Origin: Buxus sempervirens | Taxonomy: Eukaryota > Streptophyta > Magnoliopsida > Buxales > Buxaceae | Reading direction: 5' to 3' | Length of the DNA: 64,000 bases | Assembly: GCA_947561395.2 (NCBI GenBank) | Contig: OX387189.1 | Coordinates: 19,344,329 to 19,408,328 of the forward strand | Shown here: positions 51,891 through 63,300 of the stretch, in pieces | How the letters are laid out: every line of letters starts with the position of its first letter | Position numbering within the stretch: position 1 is the first letter of the stretch | Translations under genes and position numbers: made by a program | The notes under the pieces: model-generated | The model's input: only the letters and a program-made list of their open reading frames with translations | Database searches by the model: none | What the model was told of the DNA's origin: nothing

Positions 51891-52821
51891 TCGCCCAAAA
51901 TGGCGAAATCTCGAGCGGCACCTCACCTTATTTGGTGAGGTGCCGAGCGCACGCACCTAGCATGTGGTGAGGTGCCGAGCGCACGCACCTAGCACGTGCG
52001 CTAATTAGTAACCCCAGCATTTCGCTAGGGAGCCTTTTCAACCCCCTTTTTTGTGCCGCTAAAGGGTCGAGAAGCGAAATTTCGGCGGCACCTCACGAGG
52101 TGGATGCCAAAATGTCAAACATTGGGTAGGACTTCATGTACTTAAGTAGCATGCTCCCTCTTCTCCATTTCCATGATCTCCCCACTTTAGCTACAGTTTA
52201 GAAGGCCTTGCATGATCCCCTCCCCCCTTCATGTGCACCAAGCATAGCACATGCCTAGCCCCACCTAGAAAGCATGTTTAGACTTCCCCCCTTTAGTCTC
52301 ATCTCCTTTGTATGCAAGCATGAGCACATGCACACACACTTCTATCTATTGTTTTATAGCATGCTTCTTCTCTTGTTTAAGGCATGGATTGATGGCTTGT
52401 TGGGATGCATGAGTGGTTTGGCCAATTGGACTCAAGCATGGGCCAACCGGGCCACTTGCCCTCCTCCTCATGGAGGGAAGAGAGATGCTTTGAACACCAA
52501 AACAGGGACATCAAAGGTCCCTGTTTATCCTTGAGTTTCAACTCAAGAAGAGGGAGGGGAGCCCCAAGCCTCAACCTCCTTCTTATATGATTTCAAAAAA
52601 AGCCATGAAAGTGACCAAAAGAGGGCTTTCCCCTCATTTCTAAGCCACTGTGAGCCCACCGAGGGGCCCACACAGTGCTTGGGCATCCCCAGAGACCCAA
52701 GAAACCAAAGCCCCTTGAAAAATGCCAAAATTGGTTTTTTTGTGTTTGCCCGAAAACTCAGTTCGGGCAAACCTTTTTCTGTGTGTAACTGAAATAATAT
52801 TTCGATTACACTTGATTAGAG
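51891..52821 (+). mobile_element. Tat/Ogre-like LTR (LTR6), left part
   Basis: Plus-strand LTR lacking most of U3. 51891-52105 is packed with palindromic words (GGCACCTCACC with GGTGAGGTGCC, and GCGAAATTTCG); a 33-bp unit GTGAGGTGCCGAGCGC... is tandemly doubled at about 51936-52000. 52130-52740 matches the R-U5 style of LTR7 (TAGCACATGCCTA, AAAACAGGGACA then AAGGTCCCTGTT). It is split by LTR7 at the 5-bp duplication TAGAG and continues at 56063. Confidence 0.7.
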
Positions 52822-52859
52822 TGTAAGCACCTCATTTTTGCACCTTCCGGAAGTGCAAG

Positions 52860-53400
52860 AAGTGGAAACCCTAAACGATAGCTCAAAGCCCTAACGGGCA
52901 GAAATAGACTTTCTGATCAAACTCAAGATGGCTACCATGCCCTATCCCGATGAATAGGAAAATTCCGACACAATTCCAAGGCAATTGAGTTTGTTAGAAT
53001 CAGGGTCCAGATGAAGGAATTATGGGCGAGTCAAGCCCCGGGGGAGCAGAAATTGACTTTCTGCTCGGACCAAGTTAACTGCCATATCCTATCTCGACGG
53101 ATAAAGATTTCCGGCACGGTTCCAATGCAATCTAGTTTGCTGGAATCGGGGCCCAAACGGAGAAGATATGAGCAGATTAAGATTCCGAGCGCGGTTTCGG
53201 TCTTTCTGCTCAAAACTTGAATTTATGGCAATACTCTGTCCCAGTGGATAGAGAATGCCGACCCTGTTCCAACGCAACTGAGTTTGCCAAAATCGGGGCC
53301 GAGATGAAGAATTTGTTAACAGTTCAAAATCTAGGGCAAAACTGCAGAAAACTGCCCACGTGGCGGATGCGCAGAAATCCGCTAAGTGTCGGAAAAAGGA
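52860..53400 (+). repeat. U3 tandem repeats of LTR7
   Basis: Three clear units of about 130 bp marked by GAGTTTGTTAGAATC, TAGTTTGCTGGAATCGGG and GAGTTTGCCAAAATCGGG, each followed by AGATGAAGGAATTATG-like or AGAAGATATGAGC-like words and GCAGAAATTGACTTTCTGC. Counterparts exist in LTR1-3 on the other strand. Confidence 0.75.
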
Positions 53401-53840
53401 CAAGAGGAATAAAATAAGGTTTTTTACAAAATATCTTGATTTTACTAATTAAATTAAATAAAAAATCCAATTTTTAGATTCTTTCATCATGAGAGAGAAT
53501 CCGTCAAATCAATCAATCAAATTGAAGAGAGAGAAAATTTGCCCACACAGTATGTACGGACACGCCTTGTCCGTATATACTATGCGGGCAAAATCTTATC
53601 CAGAATCTAAGAAAATTTGGGAAATCTCAAAATCCGTACATACAATGCAAGTGAGGCAAAATTGAACTAAATTTGACTTGTTCGCACTTCCTATGCGGGC
53701 AAAAGAGATTTCCCCAAAATCTTATCCTCTGCGCGAATCGTCCACGTGGACGATTCGCAATGATTGCAGAGAAGGTGTCCCGTCCGCACATAATGTGCGG
53801 GCAAGGCTTGCCCGCACATTATGTGTAGACAGAACATTTT

Positions 53841-53851
53841 TCTATAAATAG
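53841..53851 (+). promoter_or_regulatory. TATA box of LTR7
   Basis: TCTATAAATAG followed by GGGCCCACAG, preceded immediately by the palindromic words. Transcription would start about 30 bp downstream. A splice-donor-like AAGGTAAG lies near 54121. Confidence 0.7.
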
Positions 53852-56062
53852 GGGCCCACAGCCCCTTGGCTCAAGGTTGGCTGCTTCCCCTTCTTCCCCA
53901 AAGGAATCCCTCGAACTGTGGTCCCTCCTAGCCTTCCTCCCCCACCACCAAGCCCCAAAAATCCCCAAAATACCCCCCAACTCTCTCAAAAGCTCTCTCT
54001 CTCTCATTCTCACCAACAAGAAGACAAAAGGAGGAGTTTTGGTGAAGCAAAAAGGAGACTCCAGTTGATGTCTCTACCTCAAGAGGCTCTCATACACGTC
54101 CAAGGAGGTCTTGCTATCCCAAGGTAAGCTCCTAGGTGACTTTTGTTTCATATATGTGAAAATGGGCACCATGTGAACATGTATTTTTCATATGCTATTT
54201 TCCTTCCTTGGAGCATGCTTTTTTTTTTCCTTTGTCTTTCTTTTCTTCTTCAAAAGAAGGTATTTCCATGGTAAGGGGAAGCTCATGCACGAAATAAGGG
54301 AGGAGAGACCATGTCTTGGCCTAGGGTCATGTGCAAAAGTTCACATCCTTGTTTCCCTCCATTTCCTTCCATTTCTTGCTATTTAAAGGAGGGTATTCCC
54401 TCCTCTCCCCCTCCAATGTACCCCAAATCCCTTCTTTAATGGTTTCTTTTTTTGTTATTATCTTGCTAGCCTATCTTTGCTCTCCTTCTTTTTTTACCAT
54501 GAAGTAATACTTGTATGATGTGGTTGGTTTTCACGCATGCAAGTGACATGTTCCCCCCCCCCCCCCCCCCCCCCCCCGCTTTTTGCCATGACATTTCTCC
54601 TTTTTAGCTACTGTTTTAGGGTATTTTTGCATGCTCCCTTTTTCACGCACACTAGCACATAGCACATGCCTAACACCTAGAGAGAATGTTTAGGCTCCAC
54701 TCTTTAATTCTGCTCTTCTTGTATGCATGATAACATGAGTAAATTCACACACTTATAGTCACTCTTTATAGCATATTTCATCTCTTGCTCAATGTTGATT
54801 GCTTGCATGCTTAAATGAATGGATGGTTTGGCCGATGGACTATGGCTTGGACCTACCAGGTCACTCCTCTTTTTTTTACTCATGGGAGGAAGGAAGAGGC
54901 CTTCAGCACTAAAACAGGGACACCTAAGGTCCCTGTTGAAACTGAGTTTCAACTCATAAGCATGCGAGGGAGAGGCCGCAAGCCTTTTCCCTCATCCCTT
55001 CCTTGGATTAGAAGTAGGAAATTATGATTTTAGCTAGAAATGGAAGTTGGATAGCCACTGTGGGTCAACACAGTGACCCACAAACACATGCAAACCCACT
55101 AGAGAAGGGGCCTCCCGGTTCCCCCACCCCCCCCCCCCCCACCAAAAAAATTGTTTTTTAGCTCCCTGGGTTCTACCCGTATACACAGGGTGGATAGGCC
55201 TTGTCCGCACCCAATGTGCAGGCAGCACACAGTAAGTGCAAAAGTATGATTTTTTAGGGTTTAAGCAACCTTAGCCCCACCTAATCAATCAACCCTAATC
55301 CATCTGCTCCTCTGACCAATCAAGGCCTTTCTTGGGACTTGGGCCCACCCTGGCCTAATAAGATCTCCATGATGGGCCTTCCAACGGGACCCACACCCGT
55401 CTTGCCCAATTCAAGCCCATTCCAATGGTGGGCTTCAAGGGAAATTTGGATAAAAGCCTTTGGGCCTCCTTCAAAGCCCTATAGGTCTGTTCTAAAAATC
55501 TTAACTCACTTAACCCTTATGCATGCTTAATCAACCTCAAAATCAAATAAACCAATCCCAAAAGGGGTTTATCCAACATAATCCCAAACGGGACTCAGAC
55601 TTGACTTAAGCCCAACTTGGCATCCGATGGGCCTTTCAAGGGGACCCACCCCAGACCCACATCACCTTAAACAACAAAGATAAAAATCAAAATAAAAGAA
55701 GGACCCACACCATTTAGGTGGTCCCTGCAAGACTTAAAAGGATTGCATATCTGGCATAGGAATTGGGTGAGAAGACCAAAGATAAGTTGACTTTAGACCA
55801 GGGAAATCCGTGGGACCTGTCACCCGACAGGGCGGATCGGAATGTCTACAGACTTCCCCGGACCGTAACCGAGACCCTATCATGAATCTCAAAGCCGTAG
55901 ACCGCCTAATAGATAAACCTTAGGCACCCAGGTGTCTGCCTGCACCCCATCAGGCAGTGGCGACTCCGAAACCCCGATTTACCTCGAAAGTAGAGGCACG
56001 CACCCCCTGTGCGCCTCAAGTCAGATGTGTGATCCCCGCAGATCAGACGTGCGCACATAGAG

Positions 56063-56740
56063 CATGACTGAAATTTTATTTCGGTCATGCCTAATTAAAG
56101 TGTAGTCAAAATGCAATGTCCGCTACACTCCATAAACCCTAACATTAGCTTTTTAGCCCCTTTGTCATTTTTCAACCCATTTCTAATCAAACCAAGTCAT
56201 CCAGTAGGGTTTCTGGGTCAACCAAAAACCCAACGTGGGCCTTGGACCCAGTGAGGTCTAACTTGAGTACCTGTGGGCCTTCAAATGGGGCCCACCCAGC
56301 CTGATTAACATGCTTTAACTAAAATCAAACAAAACAAACTTAATTAGATGGGCCACACCACTTGAAGCCCAATTGACAGCATGCTGGTTAGATTAGGTGT
56401 GGTTTGGCCGTGACTTGATCATGTGCCTATCGGGCCCTATCTCTTTCTTCAAAGAGGGCCCACTCACTCAAAGAAGGGAAGGGATCCAAAGCCCTAACTT
56501 ACCAAGCCTTGGGCTTTTAAGCCTAAGCCTAGGACATGGGCCTCGAGCCCATTCCAAGCCCAATTGGAGATAAATTTAAACAAAGATAACAAAATCTTAA
56601 GGCAACTCTTGTGAGGTCCACCCAATGGGCCCACAGACCATCACCGTCCCACCAAATAAAACTTAAGCTAATTTTTTGCTAAAACCCTAAATAAAAGCAA
56701 TCAAATTAACCAAACCCTAAAGGGCTTTTCTAGAAAAGAA
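56063..56740 (+). mobile_element. LTR6, right part
   Basis: Continues LTR6 after LTR7. It opens with another CGAAAT-type word (GACTGAAATTTTATTTCGGTC), then U5-like text rich in GGGCCCAC/TGGGCC motifs as in LTR7. The true end is not recognised; 56740 is where unlike sequence begins. Confidence 0.5.
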
Positions 56741-57924
56741 AAGCGTTCATAGAAAAGAAACATTTATACAATGTGAGATAATAAAATCTCAGCAAGTAGC
56801 CATGTAGAAAAGAAACATTTATACAGTTCTAAATATGCAAACGAATAATCAGATTAATCCAGCAATTCAAATCTCAAAAATAATCATTTACAATAAGTCT
56901 TGCAGGACTCATAGAATAGAGAATAGAGAAACGATAAACTATGCCAACATGCTACTTAACGATTAACAGGAGGACCAGTTGCTACCGGTCAGGTTATTTA
57001 ACACCCAACGGAGAAACTCAACCGATACCGGAGTGAGTTAGCAAGTACAGCCCAACCAATCCAGGAGTGGCTAACATAGCAACCAACCAATCCAGGAGCG
57101 GTACCATCCTTGAGATGATGGAATGCCTATGACCCAAAACCTAAACTCTAATAACATTTCACTTACTAGGTACTCTATAGATTCATGTAAGAGCTAAGTC
57201 CACTCAACAATGGCAAACCAAAAACAATCAATTTAGATACCGGAAACAACATTAGTAATCTACTGTAACAACCCAAATCCAGTTCAACAACCGAATCCGA
57301 GATGCTACTGGGCCCATCTCCGAACAATCACCAACAATTATCCAGACTTAAGAATCAAATAAACCATTCATTAATAACTATCAGAGTGTGGAAACATAAT
57401 GTGCGGAAGTATAATGCCTATCATCACCATAAATATAAAATAAATAACACCATCCAATTCAAATAAATCAACTTTGGTATCAAAAGGGTTACTAAAACTC
57501 TCAATCTCTCAGATACATCAAAACCAAATAAATAGAATAAACTGTCAAATAGTCTCATAAAAATCATCTCTCCTCAACCTCAGATCAAATCTGGGTAATA
57601 GTACTCCTCCGACGAAAAATCAGTCAAATCTGCTAAGAAATCCCCAATATGATCCCCCTCTCGCGTATCAGCTGAAAAATAAGATAAAGAGGTAGGGTGA
57701 GATACGAATATCTCAGTAGGTAACACATGCATGCTATAACAGTTATATATGAAAATAATCATTCATGCACGGTTAAGCAGTCACGGATAAACATGCTCAA
57801 TTAAACATTCATAGTGAACTTGAAAAATAAATCATCAATTAAACAATTTTAAATATCATAGAACAGTAGCATTTATAATAAGAAACAAGATTCAGAATTA
57901 AATAGCATAATCCAAATAATATAG
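56741..57924 (-). mobile_element. Decayed Ty3 LTR sequence, inverted relative to LTR4
   Basis: 56768-57010 is the complement of LTR4's 50130-50375. 57267-57700 reads on the minus strand like an LTR 3' end (CTTCCGCACATTATG, then GGATTTGGGTTGTTACA at 57267). The order of the two segments is opposite to that in LTR4, so at least two relics or a rearrangement are involved. A 20-bp word AGAAAAGAAACATTTATACA is doubled near 56750 and 56806. No gene seen. The right part to 57924 is unassigned A+T-rich sequence. Confidence 0.5.
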
Positions 57925-57934
57925 ACAACTCTTG

Positions 57935-58940
57935 TGTTTCTGGTGGCAGTGAGCAGGTTGGTCGTGAGTTTCTGGTGGTCGCGAGCAGGTCGTCGTGGTC
58001 GTGAGCAGGTGGTCGCGAGCAGGTAGGAGGCAAGTTGTTGGCAGTGAGCAGGTGGTCGTGAGTTTCTGGTGGTCGTGAGCAGGTCGTCGTGGTCGTGAGC
58101 AGGTGGTCGCGAGCAGGTGGTCGTGAGCTGGTGGTTGTGAGTTCCTGGCTCGTGAGCTGGTGGTAGTGTGCTGGTGGTCGTGTGCTGGGGGTCGTGAGTT
58201 CCTGGTTCGTGAGCTGCTGGTAGTGTGCTGGTGGTCGTGTGCTGGTGGTCGTGAGTTTCTGGTTCGTGAGCTGGTGGTCATAAGCTGTGGCAGTGAAGGA
58301 GCTTTGGTTCGTGAGCAAGGAGTTTCTGCTTGTGTGCACGGGATCGTGAGCAAGCAAGGTCCTGGATTTGTGGGAAGGTGCTTCTGGTTTGTGTTGTCGT
58401 TGGGAACAGCACACAGTTTCTGGTTCGAGGTCGTGACACGGTAGTCGGGTGCTGTGATTGGTGTCGTGTGCCGCGGTAGTTGGGACTGCAGTATCTGGTT
58501 TGTGTGAAGTTGCTACTGGTTCGTGCTGTGACAGTGATGGTGTTTCTGGTGCGGGGCGGCGCTTCTGGTTTGTGAGTAGGTGTTGTGAGCAAGGAGTTTT
58601 GTGTGTGTGCACAAGGTTCGTAGGTTGCTGGTCGTGTGCTGTGCACAAGGAGCTTCTGGTGTGTGGCAGTGAAGGCTTCTGGTTTGTGCATAAGGAGCTT
58701 CTGGGCTGTCTCCTGGTGCGTGTGCAAGACTCGCGGGCAGTCGGGTGCGCAGAACTCGTGGGCTGTCGGGAGTGTGCGCAACTATCCGGTTTGTGCGCAT
58801 TGGTTGTGAGCAAGGCCTGTGTGAGCAAGGCCTGTGGGCGCAACTCAGCAAGCTTCACAACTATCCGGTTTGAGGTCGTGAGCATCATCTGGGTTACTGG
58901 AGCTGGGTCTGCGTGCTGGTTCGATGTGCTACTTTTGCTG
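57935..58940 (+). repeat. Repeat-built 5' UTR of LINE P
   Basis: About 1 kb of degenerate units based on GTGGTCGTGAGC, GAGCAGGTGGTCGCGAG, GTTTCTGGTTCGTGAGC and GTGTGCTGGTGGTCGTG, with a long near-exact double copy around 57955-58020 and 58045-58110. Units become looser towards ORF1 (GCTTCTGGTTTGTG, GTGAGCAAGG). G-rich on the sense strand. Confidence 0.85.
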
Positions 58941-58956
58941 ACGGTTGGGGGGCTCG

Positions 58957-60372
58957 ATGGATACAGCTTTTCCCCCACTGTTGTCGGGCGAAGCAGGTGG
59001 GTTTGCTTGTCTGCAGGATCGACAGCCCGACCCGAATGACCCGACTTTGAAATCAAGTTCAAATCTGAATAATTCTGGGCAAGCGTGGTCAGCGCTTTTT
59101 ACTGGATCGGCCTATCAAAGGACCAGGCTTTCCTATTTTGTGCCTGCGGTAAGTGATGGCAGGACTGTTATCAGTCCGCCTCCTGAGGTTGCTGCGGAAG
59201 GATGCAGCGCCTAGCAATGCTGTCTGGTAGGTCACCTGCTGGATAAGAAGCTACCTTATTCAGTGGTTAAGTCCTTCGTGGACAGGTGGTGGAGCAGGTT
59301 TGGACAGGTTCAGGTTTCGGCAAATGAAACAGGCTTTTTCTTCTTTCGGTTTTCTTCCATGCAAGCTTTAGATAAGGTGAGGGACGCTGGACCATGGCAT
59401 GTAGCAGGTCGCGTTCTGGTTCTTCGGGAGTGGGAGCCGAACATGAGTCTGAAGCCGCAGGATTTGGAGAGAATTCCTATATGGATCAAGCTCTACAATA
59501 TCCCAACTGGATACTGGACGGTTATGGGGATGAGCTATGTGGCTATTGGGGTGGGGAGGCCCTTGTTCATGGATGAGGCGACTGAAAAGCAGACCAGACT
59601 ATCTTATGCGCGTGTTTGTGTGGAGGTCGATGCCCACTGTAAGTTCCCGAATTCCCTCACGTTGGACTTGGGAGTAAGGCTTGAAGAGATTAGAGTTGAG
59701 TACGCATGGCGACCGGTGGTGTGTGGTGCTTGCATGGTGTTTGGTCACTCAGCCTCTCGCTGTCCTAAGAAGGTTGCTATGCAGTGGAGACCCACGGGCA
59801 AACAATTTGAACATTACCCATCGGCTGTTGATAACCAAGAACGAATTCAAGGACGAATAGGGGGTGATGTTGTGCCCATTGGTAATGAAAGGAATAATGA
59901 ATTGAATGAGGAATTTTCGTCCCATGAAGAGGCCAGGGAGGAGGAACCATGGCAATTGGTAAGGCATAAGAATCAGGGACATGTACTTGATTTGGGTTCG
60001 ACCCAAGGACCAACCCAGGATCCCGGTTTGAATGAAGAGGCCAGGGAGGTGGGTTTGAATGATGAAGAACCAATTGTCTCTGCTGGTGGCTCCACAGATG
60101 GGACAGATCAATTAGTTGCTGCAGCTGTGGATCCTTGTTCTAGCCCGTTGGTTCAGAGGGGGGTGGATGTGAGTGAAGGGGTACAGCATTCCAACTCATT
60201 TAGTATGCTTTCTGATATTGACGAGGGGCAGTCTAGCATGTCATGGTCAAGGAAAAAGAAAAACAAGAGGCGTGAGAGGCGGATACTTGTCGATGAGATT
60301 GCTATGAAGCGGGATAGAGGGCATGTGAATGGCACTCTCATGGGTTCAAAACACTCCTCATCTTCCCAATGA
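58957..60372 (+). pseudogene. LINE ORF1 (P), one nonsense codon
   Basis: From ATG 58957 (MDTAFPPLLSGEAGGF). An open frame runs a few codons further upstream but has no ATG. DUF4283-like domain: PPPEVAAEGCSA, then TAG at 59212-59214 at the place of a conserved tryptophan (SLW/KLW in other copies), then CCLVGHLLDKKLPYSVV to LSYARVCVEVD. Zinc knuckle CGACMVFGHSASRC (near 59735). A polar, Asn/Glu-rich stretch, then the basic KKKNKRRERR and ILVDEIAMKRDRG (60250-60318), ending SSSQ. TGA 60370-60372 overlaps the ORF2 ATG by 4 nt. A single base change makes this gene non-coding for full length. Confidence 0.88.
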
Positions 60373-63300
60373 TCAAAGTGGGTGCGTGGAACATCAGGGG
60401 TCTCAATGACCCCTCTAAACAGCAAGAAGTCAAGCATTTAATTCACGATCAAGGACTAAGTTTACTGTGTTTGGTGGAAACTAAGGTTAGGGAAGTGAAT
60501 TCTTACACTGTCAAGAATTTGATTTGTCCGAGTTGGGACCTCGTATCCAATTATGCAAAGGCACTTAAAGGGAGGATCTGGATACTTTTAACAGCGATGT
60601 GATGATGGTTAGCCCGATTGCCATATCTGATCAATTTATCCACTGTTCAGTGCATGTGATTAGTTCCAATCAGAGGGCGGTTGTCTCCTTTGTGTATGCG
60701 TCAAATGAACAGGTTGAACGACGATTTCTGTGGAGTGAGTTACAAGCTTACAAGACAAATCTGCCTTGGATGATGTTGGGAGATTTTAATTGTGTTCGGA
60801 ACTCCACAGAAAAACAGGGAGGAAGACACATTAATGTGCAGGCAACAAATGAGTTCAACATGTTTATTGATAAATGTGAGTGTTTGGAGATGAACTTTAA
60901 GGGCCAAATTCTTTCTTGGAGCAACAGGTGCCATGGGAGTCACAGGATTGCATGTAAATTGGATCGTGTGATGGTTAACATGGGTTGGTTACATGAGTTT
61001 ACAGCTTCCGAAGTTGAGTTCTCACCACCTACTATCTCGGACCACAGCCCAATGATAGTATCATTGTACCCTCCAAGAGTCGGCAAGGGAAAACCGTTTA
61101 GGTTTTTTAACTTCTGGGCGGAAAATGAAAAGTTCATGCACATCGTGGACCAGGCATGGAATACCCACATATCCGGATCTCCTATGTTCGTAGTGGTTCA
61201 GAAGTTGAAGAGAGTTAATGAGGCGCTTAAGGGCTGGAGTAAGAGTGAGCAGTACGCTGCAATTTCATCCAAGATTAGGGCCATCCGGGATGAATTGAAG
61301 GAGTGTCAGAAGTTGTTACAGTCAAGAAGGGATGATGAGGGGCTGGGGCAGCAGGAGAAACATCTTCAAGACACGTTATCGAATGCTCTTAGAATTGAAG
61401 AAGCACAGCTTAGACAGAAATCTAGAATTCAATGGCTTAAGGCAGGAGATCAAAACTCAGGTTTTTTCCATAATACAATAGCCTCCAGACGGTCTCAGAA
61501 CAATATTTTTAGCATTGATGATGAACATGGTAGGAGGGTGACGGACCCGGAATTGGTTCAAAGCACAATTCTAAAGTACTTCAAGAACTCAATGGGAGTA
61601 ACAGATCAGGTGGGGGGGGGGGGCAGATGCCGGAATTTGATCGGAAGTTAAGTGACGAGCAAGCAGATGCCATGATTGATGTAGTTAATGAAGGAGAAAT
61701 AAGGGATACATTATTTGATTTGAAGGCTGATAAAGCTCCTGGCCCGGATGGGTTTACCCCTTTGTTCTTTAAAAAAGCCTGGAGCATCGTTGGTGGTGAT
61801 GTGGTGAAAGCTATTCAAACCTTCTTCATGAGTGGGAGAATGCTAAAGCAGATTAATTGCACATCAATCTCACTCATTCCTAAGTGCAGAAACCCATCTA
61901 AGGTAACTGATTTTAGACCGATCTCATGCGTCAACACTATATATAAATGCATTGCTAAAATCATAGCTAACCGAATGAAGAGGGTGATTGGGAATCTGGT
62001 GGGTGAATACCAATCAGCATTTGTGCCAGGAAGGAATATAGTGGACAATATATTGTTATCGCATGAGTTACTTCACAATTATCATGTTCCAAGCAATAAA
62101 GAGAAGGTGGCTGTCAAGGTTGACTTAAGGAAAGCTTTCGACACAGTCTCATGGAGATGTATTCTTTCAATCCTTCGAGGTATGAATTTTCCGAGCATTT
62201 TTATTAACTGGATTGAACAGTGTATTTCTACACCCCGATTCTCTCTGATAATCAATGGGAGTATGGTTGGATTCTTCCCTAGTGCCAGGGGGGTCCGCCA
62301 AGGAGATCCAATCTCTCCATACTTGTTTGTGCTAACAATGGAGTTGTTCAACATGCTCATCAAAGAGGAGACGAGAGTAGGGTTTACTCATCATGATAGA
62401 TGCGAGCAACAGGATATAAAGCATCTGTGCTTCGCGGATGACCTGATTATGTTTGCACATGCTGATGCTTCTTCAGTCCATTGTCTCCTTACAGCATTAC
62501 AAAGGTTAAATAGTTTGGCAGGCCTCCAGGTAAATAGTGAGAAGAGCAGTATTTTTGTTAGTGGAGTGGAGGAGGAGAAGAAGCATGCGATTGCCACCCA
62601 GATGGGATTTCAGTTAGAGCAGCTACCAGTACGATATTTGGGACTTCCTCTTATTTCCACCAGATTATCAGCGCATGACTGTGAACCGCTGATTAATAAT
62701 GTCAGGTCGAAGACACAATCGTGGAAAGGAAGGGCGTTATCTTATGCAGGGCGGATGACTTTGGTGAAGGCAGTGTTGTTTGGCATTCAAGTTTACTGGC
62801 TTTCGGTCTTCAGCATACCCAAGAAGGTGATCTATGAGCTGGAGAAAATATGCAGAGACTTCTTATGGGCAGGGCCTGATATGAAGAGGAAGGTCATTCC
62901 TGTGAGTTGGGATGTGGTATGCACGCCAAAGGAAGAGGGTGGTTTGGGGTTCGTGAAGTTACATGTGTGGAATAAAAGTGCCATTTTGAGACTCATATGG
63001 TTAGTGTTGAAATGGGTGAGATCGTACCTTGTCAAGGACAGGAACTTCTGGGAGTTAAAAATTCCAGCTAGAGGGTCATGGGTGTGGCGGAAAATGTTAA
63101 AACTCAGAAATATTGCGGCTCCTCTTATTAGAAAAAGAATCAATAATGGAAGGGATACGTCATTGTGGTTTGATAATTGGCATCCTATGGGCCCACTTTT
63201 CAGGAGGTTTGGAAGTAGAGTGAGCTATGACTCGGGCATACCACTCAATGCCACTGTTTGTAGCATTGTTACAAATACGGATTGGGATGTGCCACCATCA

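Larger units (their letters stand above)
52822..56057 (+). mobile_element. Tat/Ogre-like solo LTR (LTR7), 3,236 bp
   Basis: Starts TGTAAGCACCTCATTTTTGC, ends GTGCGCACA, flanked by an exact 5-bp duplication TAGAG (52817-52821, 56058-56062). No PBS or internal sequence follows, so this is a solo LTR. Parts: U3 tandem repeats (52860-53400), palindromic words GTCCGCACATAATGTGC (53549-53830), TATA (53841-53851), long R-U5 with C(25) at 54553-54577 and C runs at 55121-55140, a second copy of the words at 55190-55220, a PBS-like decamer TGGCGACTCC at 55958-55967. Confidence 0.93.

Noticed and set aside
57839-59062. 407-codon minus-strand frame rich in His, Pro and Thr
   Set aside because: It is the antisense of LINE P's 5' repeat units; repeat text without stops gives open frames in several phases, and no domain is visible.
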